Assembly (NCBI GenBank): GCA_023443285.1
Contig: JAEZVB010000053.1
Span: 1-37,947, forward strand
DNA length: 37,947 bases
From: Bacillota bacterium
GTDB taxonomy: Bacteria; Bacillota; Negativicutes; Sporomusales; Sporomusaceae
Direction of reading: 5' to 3'
Shown here: piece by piece, positions 17,940 through 27,222 of the stretch
How the letters are laid out: each line of letters starts with the position of its first letter
Numbering within the stretch: the first letter of the stretch is position 1
Program-made: the position numbers and the translations under genes
The notes under the pieces: generated by a model
The model's database searches: none
Told to the model about the DNA's origin: nothing
What the model saw: only the letters and a program-made list of their open reading frames with translations

Positions 17940-20348
17940 TTAAGGTTGAAACCGTTTTAACCGCAACGCATTTGTTACCACCGACACTGAGCTAAAAGCC
18001 ATGGCGGCACCGGCCAGAACAGGCGACAGATAACCTGCGGCAGCGATTGGAATACCCACCGAATTATAAGCCAGCGCCCAAAAGAGGTTTTGTTTTATAT
18101 TGCGCATAGTTGCTTTGCTTAAGCGAATGGCCGCGACAATCCCGGTAAGTTCACCCCGCATGAGGGTAATGTCGGCCGCCTCAATCGCTACATCAGTGCC
18201 TGTGCCAATGGCAAAGCCCACGTCGGCAGTTGCCAGAGCCGGGGCATCATTAATGCCGTCACCCACCATAGCTACCACCTTGCCCGCCGCTTTTAGCGCC
18301 CCAACCTTTTCAGCCTTGTGCTCAGGCAATACCTCGGCCATAACTTTATTTATACCAACAGTTTGGGCAATAGCCTTTGCTGTCCGGTTATTATCACCGG
18401 TCATCATCCAAACCTCGATACCCATGGCTTGCAACTCGGCAATGGCCTTTGCCGAGCTTGCTTTCACCGTATCGGCTACGGCCAATAGCCCACACAGCCT
18501 GTTGTCTACAGCAAACAGCATGACAGTCTTGCCCTCTAGCTCTAATGCTTCTACTTGAGGAAGAGCCGCAGCAAACTCAATATGATGATCCTGCATTAGT
18601 TTCCGTGTTCCCATTAAAATCAGCTGCCCTCCCAGGGTAACCTCAACCCCATGGCCGGGAATAGCAATAAAGGATTCCGGTTCTTGCAGCTTAGCACCTT
18701 GCTGCTGACCATAATGTACAATCGCTTGAGCCAGCGGATGTTCCGAATTTTTTTCTGCACTGGCGGCTAAACGCAGCAGTTCACCTTCAGATAGTCCAGC
18801 AAGCGGTATGATATCGGTAACTTCAGGTTGCCCTTTGGTAATCGTGCCTGTCTTGTCAAGCACAATGGTGGTTAGTCTGTGCGCATTTTCCAAATGCTCG
18901 GCGCCTTTTATCAAAATCCCATGTTCGGCACCTTTGCCTGTACCCACCATAATAGATGTCGGAGTAGCCAAACCCAGCGCGCAAGGACAAGCAATAACCA
19001 GTACTGCGGTAAAATTAACCAGCGCTCGCGTGAAATTGCCTGGATCCAGGATAAAAAACCACACGCCAAAGGTTAGCAGCGCCAGCCCTACAACGACTGG
19101 CACAAAATAGCCGGAAACCACATCGGCAAACCGTTGAATGGGAGCCTTCGAACCTTGCGCTGCCTCCACGATGCGCACAATCTGAGCTAGTGCCGTATCT
19201 TTACCAACTTTGGCGGCCTCAAACTTAAAGGTGCCTAATTTGTTAATGGTGGCGCCAACAACTTGGTCACCAACCTTCTTATCAATAGGCAAACTTTCGC
19301 CTGTCAGCATGGATTCATCCACTGTTGACGTGCCTTCAACAATAATCCCGTCAACCGGAACCTTTTCTCCGGGACGCACGATAACAATATCCCCAACCAG
19401 AACCTCTTCTACCGGAATATCAATCTCCTGGCCGCTCTTTAACACTCTGGCTGTCTTAGCCTGTAATCCCATGAGAGCTTTTATGGCTTCCGAGGTTCGT
19501 CCCTTGGCAGTGGCCTCCAGCAATTTGCCCAAAATAATGAGCGTAATCAGGATGGCCGAGGTTTCAAAATACAAATCAGGTACCTGCCGTAGTACGTTGG
19601 CTATACTATAAAAGTAAGCCGCCGATGTTCCCAGTGCGACAAGCACATCCATATTGGCACTGCCGTTTTTCAGCACCATATACGCGCCCCGGTAAAACTG
19701 CCAACCGGCAATAAACTGAACAGGTGTTGCTAGTACCAACTGGAAATAGGGATTCATCAGCAGCTCGGCAACTGTCCACTTCACTCCCATCATATGAAGT
19801 ACCATTGCCAACAGCAGCGGCACAGAAAATACAGCGGCTATTGCCAAACGCAAACGCTGCTTGTTGACTTCAGCTTCACGGGCTTTTTTCTCTTTATCGC
19901 CGGTAGCTGCGTCTGCTGCATCATGAACCCCAAAACCGAGCTGCTCAACTTTGGTTTTTATCTCGCTTAGGCTTATTATGTCTGGATAGTACTCCACTGT
20001 TGCTTTCTCGCTCGCCAAATTGACAACCGCGACCTCAACTCCAGACAGCTTGCTTATACTTCGTTCGATACGGCCTGAGCAGGCCGCACAGCTCATGCCG
20101 GTAATCTTCAAATCTACTTTATCGCGAATGACTTGAAAACCTACTGCCTCAATCTTTTTCGTTATATCACCAAGTCCAATCTGCGATGAGTCATAGGTTA
20201 CCGTCGCCTTCTCAGTAGCAAGATTGACGGCGGCTTTTTCTACTCCCGGCAGTTTGGCAAGGCTGCGCTCCACTCTGCCGCTGCAGGCCGCGCAAGTCAT
20301 TCCGCCAATTTTCAGTGAGATGGTCTCGGTCTTTTTTGCTTCAGTCAT
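17940..20348 (-). CDS. copA: Cu(I)-exporting P1B-type ATPase with two HMA domains
   Basis: 802-residue membrane pump that exports Cu(I) using ATP. Two N-terminal metal-binding domains carry GMTCAAC (Cys19, Cys22) and GMSCAAC (Cys87, Cys90). Further along are TGES in the actuator, the intramembrane CPCALGLATP ion site, the phosphorylation motif DKTGTITKG, SEHPLAQAI of the nucleotide domain and GDGINDAPAL. Near the C-terminus YN (helix 7) and MAFSSVSVVTNALRL (helix 8) complete the Cu(I)-type (P1B-1) signature. It is 32 bases downstream of csoR and upstream of copZ. Confidence 0.96.
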   Translation of the reverse strand: MTEAKKTETISLKIGGMTCAACSGRVERSLAKLPGVEKAAVNLATEKATVTYDSSQIGLGDITKKIEAVGFQVIRDKVDLKITGMSCAACSGRIERSISKLSGVEVAVVNLASEKATVEYYPDIISLSEIKTKVEQLGFGVHDAADAATGDKEKKAREAEVNKQRLRLAIAAVFSVPLLLAMVLHMMGVKWTVAELLMNPYFQLVLATPVQFIAGWQFYRGAYMVLKNGSANMDVLVALGTSAAYFYSIANVLRQVPDLYFETSAILITLIILGKLLEATAKGRTSEAIKALMGLQAKTARVLKSGQEIDIPVEEVLVGDIVIVRPGEKVPVDGIIVEGTSTVDESMLTGESLPIDKKVGDQVVGATINKLGTFKFEAAKVGKDTALAQIVRIVEAAQGSKAPIQRFADVVSGYFVPVVVGLALLTFGVWFFILDPGNFTRALVNFTAVLVIACPCALGLATPTSIMVGTGKGAEHGILIKGAEHLENAHRLTTIVLDKTGTITKGQPEVTDIIPLAGLSEGELLRLAASAEKNSEHPLAQAIVHYGQQQGAKLQEPESFIAIPGHGVEVTLGGQLILMGTRKLMQDHHIEFAAALPQVEALELEGKTVMLFAVDNRLCGLLAVADTVKASSAKAIAELQAMGIEVWMMTGDNNRTAKAIAQTVGINKVMAEVLPEHKAEKVGALKAAGKVVAMVGDGINDAPALATADVGFAIGTGTDVAIEAADITLMRGELTGIVAAIRLSKATMRNIKQNLFWALAYNSVGIPIAAAGYLSPVLAGAAMAFSSVSVVTNALRLKRFQP

Positions 20349-20380
20349 TACTTTTGCCCCCTTCCCCTTTTGGAGCCAGG

Positions 20381-20650
20381 TTACTTACTAAACTTGGACA
20401 AAACGCCCATCAACTCATCCACAGCCTGTTCTGTCCGATTTTCTTTTATGGCATTAACCACACAACTTTTGGTATGGCTTTCAATCATAATAAGCGCAAC
20501 CTGGTTAAGTGCCGCTCTTGCCGCCATAATTTGCTGCAACACATCGACACAGTAGCGGTGATCATCAACCATTTTCTCAATTCCGTTGATTTGTCCACCA
20601 ATCCGTTTCAATCTATTTTTTATATCTATCTGTTCCCGCTCATTAAGCAT
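20381..20650 (-). CDS. csoR: CsoR-type copper-sensing repressor
   Basis: 89-residue all-helical repressor that releases DNA when Cu(I) binds. The Cys-His-Cys ligand set is intact: Cys34 (RYCVDVL), His59 and Cys63 (ESHTKSC). The first helix has the basic RLKRIGGQINGIEKM surface used for DNA contact. It heads the operon csoR-copA-copZ, and a matching operator lies in its own promoter. The ATG at 20650 is preceded by AGGAGG five bases upstream. Confidence 0.95.
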   Translation of the reverse strand: MLNEREQIDIKNRLKRIGGQINGIEKMVDDHRYCVDVLQQIMAARAALNQVALIMIESHTKSCVVNAIKENRTEQAVDELMGVLSKFSK

Positions 20651-20661
20651 TTGATCCTCCT

Positions 20662-20679
20662 ACTATACCCCCGTATAGT
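20662..20679 (-). promoter_or_regulatory. CsoR operator
   Basis: ACTATACGGGGGTATAGT on the minus strand is a 7+4+7 inverted repeat with a G-tract centre, the shape known for CsoR sites. It covers the expected transcription start of the csoR promoter and ends against the ribosome site (20656-20661), so bound CsoR would block the operon. Confidence 0.88.
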
Positions 20680-20683
20680 ATAT

Positions 20684-20713
20684 ATTATATTTCTTAAAAT
20701 CTTTTTCTGTCAA
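20684..20713 (-). promoter_or_regulatory. Sigma-A type promoter of csoR-copA-copZ
   Basis: On the minus strand TTGACA (20708-20713) is followed after 18 bases by TATAAT (20684-20689), both perfect consensus hexamers. The predicted start near 20677 lies inside the CsoR operator. Confidence 0.88.
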
Positions 20714-20770
20714 CGATAATTTCATACCTTACTAGCATTACCGAAAATATATATTACTTACTCCAAAAAT

Positions 20771-20810
20771 AAAAGACACCTTCGCATAATCCTGCGCTGT
20801 GCCTTTATTA
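20771..20810 (-). terminator. Probable terminator of tatA
   Basis: An imperfect stem (GGCACAGCGCA with TGCGAAGGTGTC on the minus strand) is followed by TTTTA, about 40 bases after the tatA stop. Confidence 0.55.
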
Positions 20811-20846
20811 CCTAGCTATGTTTTTACTAATAACCCTAATTTCTCA

Positions 20847-21050
20847 TCACTTGGCATCGCCGGGCTTCTTGTCCGTCGGCTCAGCCTTAATCGTAATCGT
20901 TTCATCCTTGGCCTCACCCGAAAGAGCCCGGCGCAGCTCGCTAAGCCCCTTACCAATGGATTTACCGGCTTCAGGCAGCTTGCCTGGCCCAAATACAACC
21001 AAGGCGATAACCAAAATTACAGCTAATTCAGGCATACCCAGATTAAGCAT
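20847..21050 (-). CDS. tatA: Twin-arginine translocase TatA/E family subunit
   Basis: 67-residue protein that forms the pore of the Tat system for folded proteins. It has a short N-terminal membrane helix (MPELAVILVIALVVF), the FGPGKLPEAGKSIGKG hinge and amphipathic helix, and a charged tail. I chose the ATG at 21050, with GAGAGGA upstream, because the longer reading from 21116 puts a Lys/Arg/Cys-rich stretch before the membrane helix, unlike the family. No tatC is visible nearby. Confidence 0.92.
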   Translation of the reverse strand: MLNLGMPELAVILVIALVVFGPGKLPEAGKSIGKGLSELRRALSGEAKDETITIKAEPTDKKPGDAK

Positions 21051-21154
21051 ACTTGCACATCCTCTCTTACGCTTTGCCATTTCCCGTATTATGTCCTTAC
21101 AGGAATTATAACACATGCCTACAAACTTAACTAGCGCCTAATCAACTCAACTTG

Positions 21155-22114
21155 TTAGCTGGCACTTTCCTTTAATACAGTTTTTATCATGTACTGTGTG
21201 TTCAGTCGAAACGCGGCAATCGGCTGCTCCATGCGGTATTGTTCATCGCGAAACTGGCTTTCGTATTGTACCAGTATTTGTTCTTCAGTATATCCCTGCG
21301 CCGCTGCTGTAGTAATAAAGTCTTGAGTTTCCTTTATTGCAGATTTACAGTTTTCCCAGTAAGGAGGGGCATCTGCTTGTTTGACCAGTCCATAATGCGG
21401 CGAAATTATGAACGCAGGCTGTAATTTTTGACATAGAGTAATGGATTCTATTGCTTCATCGGCATTAATAATAAACGCCGGATAAATTTTCCCTGATTTA
21501 CTCATACAGCCTGTCGACTCACTGGCAAAAAGGGTTTTATCATTAACCAAAAAAGATAATGAACATTTAGTATGACCAGTTGTTTTTAGCACTTTGATGC
21601 GCACGCCACCTAGCTCAACAATATCGCCATCACCAATACTGATATCTACTTTCAACAGCTTGTCATCATATTTATCGATACCAGGTGCTCCGTAAAATCT
21701 CGCAGCCTCGTTACTTAGTGTTCTAATTGTCTGCAACGCAGTTTGTTTTAATAAAACCTTCTTGGCATAGTCTGCTCCCAGTACGTTGACTGTTGGCCAT
21801 TTTTCCCTTAAATAAGGGATAGCACCAATATGATCGTAATGGGAATGACTGATAAACAGATAGTCTAACGCCCTACCTTTTAATACCTGCCTGAGATTGT
21901 CGATAAGCGTGGCGGCACAGTAGGCCATACCACAATCAACTAACGCCGCTTTTTCTCGTCCCAGTACTAAAAAAGCATTGCCACCCTGTCCACCAGTAAC
22001 ATCAACGATATTCTCCACCAAATAGTCAGCTCCAAACATGTCGTAAATATTTATATGGTTTATTGCGCAGAGTTCGGAGTAGTGGTAAATCCCTTGCGCG
22101 GTATAGAGCCCCAC
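21155..22114 (-). CDS. Metallo-beta-lactamase-fold hydrolase, third gene of the polysaccharide operon
   Basis: 319-residue MBL-fold protein. The metal motif HSHYDH is at 90-95, with TGHTKCS near 174 and SPHYG near 243 as later ligand regions, plus a helical C-terminal extension of about 70 residues. No signal peptide, so it should be cytoplasmic. The GTG at 22114 overlaps the end of the glycosyltransferase by 55 bases; the ATG at 22039 (residue 26) is a possible later start. The overlap implies cotranscription. Its substrate is unknown; a thioester, phosphoester or lactone is typical of the fold. Confidence 0.85.
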   Translation of the reverse strand: MGLYTAQGIYHYSELCAINHINIYDMFGADYLVENIVDVTGGQGGNAFLVLGREKAALVDCGMAYCAATLIDNLRQVLKGRALDYLFISHSHYDHIGAIPYLREKWPTVNVLGADYAKKVLLKQTALQTIRTLSNEAARFYGAPGIDKYDDKLLKVDISIGDGDIVELGGVRIKVLKTTGHTKCSLSFLVNDKTLFASESTGCMSKSGKIYPAFIINADEAIESITLCQKLQPAFIISPHYGLVKQADAPPYWENCKSAIKETQDFITTAAAQGYTEEQILVQYESQFRDEQYRMEQPIAAFRLNTQYMIKTVLKESAS

Positions 22115-24918
22115 CCCCGACTTGTACGTAACGAGTTAAAAAAACCTGTGACTCTCCAGAAACTAAAGATTTGTCTAACAGCAAAATTCTCAAGCACAGC
22201 ATATATCATCAGGATCAGCATTTCTTTTGTCGAAAAATACTTCGTATCTTCTACTGTAATAATCAAGGAACATATCGATATTACCATGCCGTACAATATG
22301 GATGCGGCAAACAGCAGCAAGGCGAGTTCTACATTCATAATCCCTAAAACTGCAGCCAGCAACACCATAATATAGCCTTGGCACTCAATTAAAGGCCCCA
22401 ACAGTTCAAAGATAACAAAATACGGGACAGCCATTAATCCGATACGCCCATAGCTGGGATTAAGAAACATTGTACGATGAAAGTGGATAACGTCAATCAA
22501 TCCCCGCTGCCACCTGTCACGCTGGCGATAGAGAACAGCAACATGTTCCGGTACTTCTGTCCAACAGTTGGAGTTATAAGAATACAATACTTTGAATGGT
22601 TTCTTCACCTCTAGCATAGCGCGTTCCAGTCTAACAACCAATTCCATGTCTTCGCCCACTGTGTCAAGACCATACCGCTCTTTACTTGTTAAATAGCCGC
22701 CAACCTCTAACACACGATCTTTGCGAAATAAACCAAACGCACCGGAAATAATCATTAGGCAGTCTATTTTAGCCCACCCCAACCGCCCAGCCATAAAGGC
22801 ACGCAAATATTCAATGGTCTGAAACCTCGCCAAATGGTTTCCGGGAATGCCGGTACTCTCTAGCATTCCCCTGTGGATTGTACAACCATTAACCGGCAGG
22901 ATATTACCGCCTAAAGCCACTGATTCACAAGGCGAATCGATTGTTAACGAGGTCAATTTTAGCAAAGAATCACTTTCCAGCAGCGAATCGGCATCAATAC
23001 CGCAGAAGAATTCTTTTCGTGACATATTAATGCCGGCGTTAAGCGCATCAGCCTTGCCACCGTTTACCTTGTCAATAACCAATAGACGAGGCATCGACCT
23101 ATTAGCATAAATCCCCAAAATGCGTGATGCCTTCAGCCGCTTAGGCACAACCATATCAATTTTTTCCAGATCATATTCCTGTATAAGCTTATTGAGCGTC
23201 TCATCAGGCGATCCGTCATTGACCACAATGAGTTCATAGTTTGAATAACGCAGGTTTAATAGCGAATTCACACTCTCAATAATAGTTGCCTCTTCTCGGT
23301 AAGCAGGAGCAATGATCGAAATCCCCGGCAACATTCTTGGCTTAAAAAGAAACTTATCCTTCTTGAGGTTCCATAACCGCATTTGGTTATGGGCAGCCCG
23401 AAAAGAAAGCAGCAGCAGCACTAAATAAATACTGTTAATTGCCAGCGAGTAATAGGCAACCCAGTAGTTGAAATCTAAAACATATTGAGTAATATGCTGC
23501 CAAAGCGTCCATTGCACCCACTCGTTATAGTGAAATATACCGTACAATGCTGGGAAGATGACCGCAGCTGCCATAAACATCCATATGAGAAAATACTTCT
23601 TCCCGGGTGACTCATTATGGTTTTTGGGCGCTGTAGCTACCTTGAGCGGTTCCAGCCCTAATTTGTATAACATTCTAGCTTGTAAATAAATCCTGAATTC
23701 CTCAGTCAATACCTCGCTATTAATTATAACCGGGCGCAGCAATGACAAAACCGCATTTTCCAACTCTTTGTTTTTATTACGATTTAAAAAGCTAATTATT
23801 CCATTATACCTGCCAAGCGAAACTATAGCACAGATTAATTGATTTGTCGTTCCGGTCTTATCTGACAGCATTTTGACTAGTATATATTCAATCCGGTTTG
23901 ACAGCACACTTGCCAAGCCGTCGCAGATTTTAGGACTAGTTTCAACTGTAAAACGAGTAATCAAATATTCAACAAAAGACGGCTTTTTCCGCGCAATCTC
24001 CGATAAGGTGACAATAGTGCTCTCGCAGCAGCGCTCTTCCGCCAAGAATGAAATAAGCGTATCTACTGTCCCTTGTTCTGGTAGGTTACTCAGTGCCTGA
24101 ATGGCAATATTTCTGATAACGAAGTCACTGTGAAGATAATAAGCCGGTATATTTACGGCAGCAGGATAGGTTTCCCCCAGGACGCGCGTGCTTCGATAGG
24201 CAATGTCCTTAATGGGAGAGTCAATTTTTTGTTCAAGATAGTGCTTCATTATTGCACAAGGATGCACCGAGGCAAAATCCACGAGTAAGGATTGTATCTC
24301 AACTTCGCTCCGTTCAATAATATTCGGCACATACGCCAAAAAACTAGACCCATAAGATGCCAGCAGCATATTTACCCGGGTGCGATACCAATTTTCCTCA
24401 CCTAACAGTGATTCGACCATGTAGGGTAAGGAAGAGGGAATCTTTAAATCAGCTAAGGAGTTACAAATATATAATTTGGCACGGGAATCGTTCTCCACTT
24501 GTAAGGCTTTTTCTAACGCTGCCAAGGTTTCGGGAGCAGCAAGATAGCCTAAATAAGCAGCAGCTTCCATGCGCTTATATACGTTTGAGCTGCCCAGTGC
24601 CTTGATAAAAGATCGGTGAATGTTCGTAGTCTTAATTAACCGCAACAGTTTTCTTGTATAGGGATCATCTGCTGTCAAGGATTGTGATAGCTCAATAAAA
24701 GCATCTAAGGCATAACGAGGATTTCTTTTAATTAACTGAATAAGAGCGCGTTTGCCAGGCTCTGTTAAACCGCGCAACATACCTTGTATTAGCTGCTTAG
24801 CCTGAGATTTCCGTCTATTATAGCGCAATCGGTACCCGATAACAGTCAGCAATCCAATCACAGCACAACTTGCCAGACTAATTATGAGCGCTACAATTAC
24901 TTGATATACAGTCACCAC
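22060..24918 (-). CDS. Membrane family 2 glycosyltransferase with N-terminal HEAT repeats, probable polysaccharide synthase
   Basis: 952 residues. A membrane helix at 5-28 is followed by helical HEAT-like repeats at about 45-420 on the cytoplasmic side. Two membrane helices (about 442-462 and 485-507) precede the GT2 catalytic domain, and four or so helices close the protein (about 825-930). The catalytic set of processive synthases is complete: VNDGS (Asp568), DAD (642-644), GED (755-757) and QRDRW (799-803). Such enzymes polymerise sugars from UDP-sugars and extrude the chain (cellulose, poly-GlcNAc or hyaluronan type). The sugar is not readable. The HEAT part is unusual and could bind a regulator. 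It is 15 bases downstream of the ODP-GGDEF-receiver gene. Confidence 0.9.
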   Translation of the reverse strand: MVTVYQVIVALIISLASCAVIGLLTVIGYRLRYNRRKSQAKQLIQGMLRGLTEPGKRALIQLIKRNPRYALDAFIELSQSLTADDPYTRKLLRLIKTTNIHRSFIKALGSSNVYKRMEAAAYLGYLAAPETLAALEKALQVENDSRAKLYICNSLADLKIPSSLPYMVESLLGEENWYRTRVNMLLASYGSSFLAYVPNIIERSEVEIQSLLVDFASVHPCAIMKHYLEQKIDSPIKDIAYRSTRVLGETYPAAVNIPAYYLHSDFVIRNIAIQALSNLPEQGTVDTLISFLAEERCCESTIVTLSEIARKKPSFVEYLITRFTVETSPKICDGLASVLSNRIEYILVKMLSDKTGTTNQLICAIVSLGRYNGIISFLNRNKNKELENAVLSLLRPVIINSEVLTEEFRIYLQARMLYKLGLEPLKVATAPKNHNESPGKKYFLIWMFMAAAVIFPALYGIFHYNEWVQWTLWQHITQYVLDFNYWVAYYSLAINSIYLVLLLLSFRAAHNQMRLWNLKKDKFLFKPRMLPGISIIAPAYREEATIIESVNSLLNLRYSNYELIVVNDGSPDETLNKLIQEYDLEKIDMVVPKRLKASRILGIYANRSMPRLLVIDKVNGGKADALNAGINMSRKEFFCGIDADSLLESDSLLKLTSLTIDSPCESVALGGNILPVNGCTIHRGMLESTGIPGNHLARFQTIEYLRAFMAGRLGWAKIDCLMIISGAFGLFRKDRVLEVGGYLTSKERYGLDTVGEDMELVVRLERAMLEVKKPFKVLYSYNSNCWTEVPEHVAVLYRQRDRWQRGLIDVIHFHRTMFLNPSYGRIGLMAVPYFVIFELLGPLIECQGYIMVLLAAVLGIMNVELALLLFAASILYGMVISICSLIITVEDTKYFSTKEMLILMIYAVLENFAVRQIFSFWRVTGFFNSLRTSRGWGSIPRKGFTTTPNSAQ

Positions 24919-24933
24919 CTATAGCCCTCCATC

Positions 24934-26988
24934 CTAGCTGCCATGTTTCATCCTTGCTGCCTTGGTTTTGTTATTCACAATTCCAACAACTTCACTCAAG
25001 TAGTACGGCTTGGACAAATAATGCTCAATCCCTAAAGACATTGCCCTTTGAATACTTGCTAAATCCTTTTGATGAGACAACAATATAAAAGGTATATCTT
25101 TAGAAATTGATAACATCCTTGTTTTCTCTTTGACCAAAAAAGCATCCAGCTTAGGTAGCATGAGTTCAGTAATAACCACATCCGGTGCATGCAGACCAAC
25201 CAAATCATACGCACGTTCACCATCAGTTGCCACAAATACTTCATATTGTTCTTGCTCTAATGCTGTCTTTATCAACTCAATGCTAGAGAGTTCATAATCA
25301 GCAATCAGCACTTTTCCTTTAGAAGCTATAAGCGCCCCGGCTTCAGAATCAAAACATACTTGATTTTGCCCTCGCTCTCTCGCTATTTGCATGCGGCTTT
25401 GCACACTGAAAAATAATAACTCTACCTGCTCTTCGGTAGACTGTTGGCTACCGATAAATTCCCCTAGCAAACCGACTCCAATAGATACCGTAATCGGTTC
25501 AACCGTCACAGTCGATCTTTCGATGGTAACCCGGATAGTTTCGGCAATGGCAATGGCCGCCGACTGGTTAGTGTCGCCAATATAATACGCAAAGGAGGCA
25601 CCACCGGCCTTGAATACCTTATGATTCTCTTCTGCTATTTCGGTTAAAATATACGCCACTGCTTTAAGGATTTCGTCACCAATTTGGTTACCATACTTAA
25701 TATTTAATGCAGCCAAGTTATCAACACTAAGCACCAGCAAGACACTTGTCAGGTCACCTTCGGCTGCAGCAACAACCTCTTCTTCCTGGAGATATCGCAT
25801 CAGCACACTTTGATTATATAAGCCGGTTACCGGACATTTAAGCAACGTTTCATTGGCATGATCAAGACTATGCTCTAGACGCTCATTAACTGATTTTAGC
25901 TGACGGTTTTCTGCGGTTAGTTCATACGTTTGTTTTTCCATAGCCTGTAATGATGAGCTAAAGACCTCCGGCATCTCCACATCATATTCATATACAAGTT
26001 TAGTTACCAACGGTTCAATGACCGCAAGCCACAACCAGCCCTTTTGCGCAGCAATAATCCGAAAGATATTTTGCCATAGGTCACGACTGGTGCTGGAATA
26101 ATCAACAATGGAACAAGTTTCAGAATCAAGCAGTATATCAGAACCGCTAAATGCTTGCATTACCTCTTCTTTAGAAAAACTAACAAACAGCCTGTGTAAG
26201 ACTTCATTGCAGATACTCTCCATACCAGCTGACTTAGCCATTTCTTTTTTTATGGGCTTCAGCAAGCTACCACATTCCAAATCCCGTAATTCTTTAATAT
26301 AGACAGGTATATTCTTTCGAATGATTGAGCCATGCTGAGGGGCTATTGTCTGGATATCAAGCTGCAGGAATTTTTCCATAACCGGTCGCAGGATACTATT
26401 GGCAGGCATATAATGTTCATGGAAGGTTTTCATTACTTCTAGATACATGTCTTTGCCATTCATATCTGGTAACTCGTCGGCAAACAGACTCCAGTAGTAG
26501 GAGTATGCACCAAATAAGTCGCTCGAGAAAAGCGTTTTTGTTTGCTGATCATAGGTTGTTATCGCCCCGGGATAATGCAGATATGGCGTAGCAATAAACT
26601 GCAGCACCCGCCCATTATTAAGCTGCAGTTTATTCTTATGCTGATTAATAATATAAAATGGAGATTTAATCCCATAGTACTTGACTAACTGCGCTGTCCG
26701 CCAATGTGTGGCAATGGCCGCTGTTACGCCTTTTTGTTCAAACAGTGGCGTGCTCGCACAAAAATCAGGATCCTGATGTTGTAAAATGATATACTTTATT
26801 CTTTCCAGCGGGACAAGCTGCCTGACATTATCATAAACCTTGTCAAAGTCAAGCGGCGATCCTGGATCAACAAGAACAGCTTCCTCGCCTGCAACAATGA
26901 GATAGGGATTACAGACAAGACCACTTTCCCTAATATTTGCTCCTACCCAGTATATTCCCTCAGCAATTTCTACCGGCTTATTCTGCAT
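24934..26988 (-). CDS. Diiron ODP (MBL-fold) - degenerate GGDEF - receiver fusion protein
   Basis: 684 residues from the ATG at 26988 (AAAGGTG upstream; the ATG at 27012 has no site). Residues about 8-245 are an oxygen-binding diiron (ODP) domain, the flavodiiron MBL fold without flavodoxin. All six expected iron ligands are seen: His71-x-Asp73-x-Asp75, His138, Asp157 and His219. A helical linker and coiled coil (about 345-385) lead to a GGDEF fold (about 388-550) whose signature reads AGGAS (461-465), so cyclase activity is unlikely and no RxxD inhibitory site is seen. The C-terminal receiver (about 560-675) has Glu608 (VVITELMLP) where the phosphorylated Asp should be, with Lys660 kept. It probably senses O2 or redox state and controls the synthase next door. 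Confidence 0.85.
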   Translation of the reverse strand: MQNKPVEIAEGIYWVGANIRESGLVCNPYLIVAGEEAVLVDPGSPLDFDKVYDNVRQLVPLERIKYIILQHQDPDFCASTPLFEQKGVTAAIATHWRTAQLVKYYGIKSPFYIINQHKNKLQLNNGRVLQFIATPYLHYPGAITTYDQQTKTLFSSDLFGAYSYYWSLFADELPDMNGKDMYLEVMKTFHEHYMPANSILRPVMEKFLQLDIQTIAPQHGSIIRKNIPVYIKELRDLECGSLLKPIKKEMAKSAGMESICNEVLHRLFVSFSKEEVMQAFSGSDILLDSETCSIVDYSSTSRDLWQNIFRIIAAQKGWLWLAVIEPLVTKLVYEYDVEMPEVFSSSLQAMEKQTYELTAENRQLKSVNERLEHSLDHANETLLKCPVTGLYNQSVLMRYLQEEEVVAAAEGDLTSVLLVLSVDNLAALNIKYGNQIGDEILKAVAYILTEIAEENHKVFKAGGASFAYYIGDTNQSAAIAIAETIRVTIERSTVTVEPITVSIGVGLLGEFIGSQQSTEEQVELLFFSVQSRMQIARERGQNQVCFDSEAGALIASKGKVLIADYELSSIELIKTALEQEQYEVFVATDGERAYDLVGLHAPDVVITELMLPKLDAFLVKEKTRMLSISKDIPFILLSHQKDLASIQRAMSLGIEHYLSKPYYLSEVVGIVNNKTKAARMKHGS

Positions 26989-27087
26989 TGCATAATCACC
27001 TTTCACCAACATGGTATGCTCTTGTTACCGAAATTACACACAAAGCAGCAAAATCCTGCAGGTTATCTTTGTTAATTGTCGGTTTGA

Positions 27088-27116
27088 TTGTTATATTGGA
27101 GAAGCAATGCTATACT
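27088..27116 (+). promoter_or_regulatory. Promoter of the outer-membrane barrel gene
   Basis: TTGTTA (27088-27093) is followed after 17 bases by TATACT (27111-27116). It lies in the divergent region between the polysaccharide operon and the barrel gene, about 100 bases before its start codon. Confidence 0.6.
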
Positions 27117-27222
27117 TTTACTATGACTCAATTAAAAAGCCCACCGCCGGCACAGTAAACCTGAAAATAACTCAAAAGTAAGTGCTCGTGATATTTAAAC
27201 ATTCTGCAAGGGGGAGTTTGCT

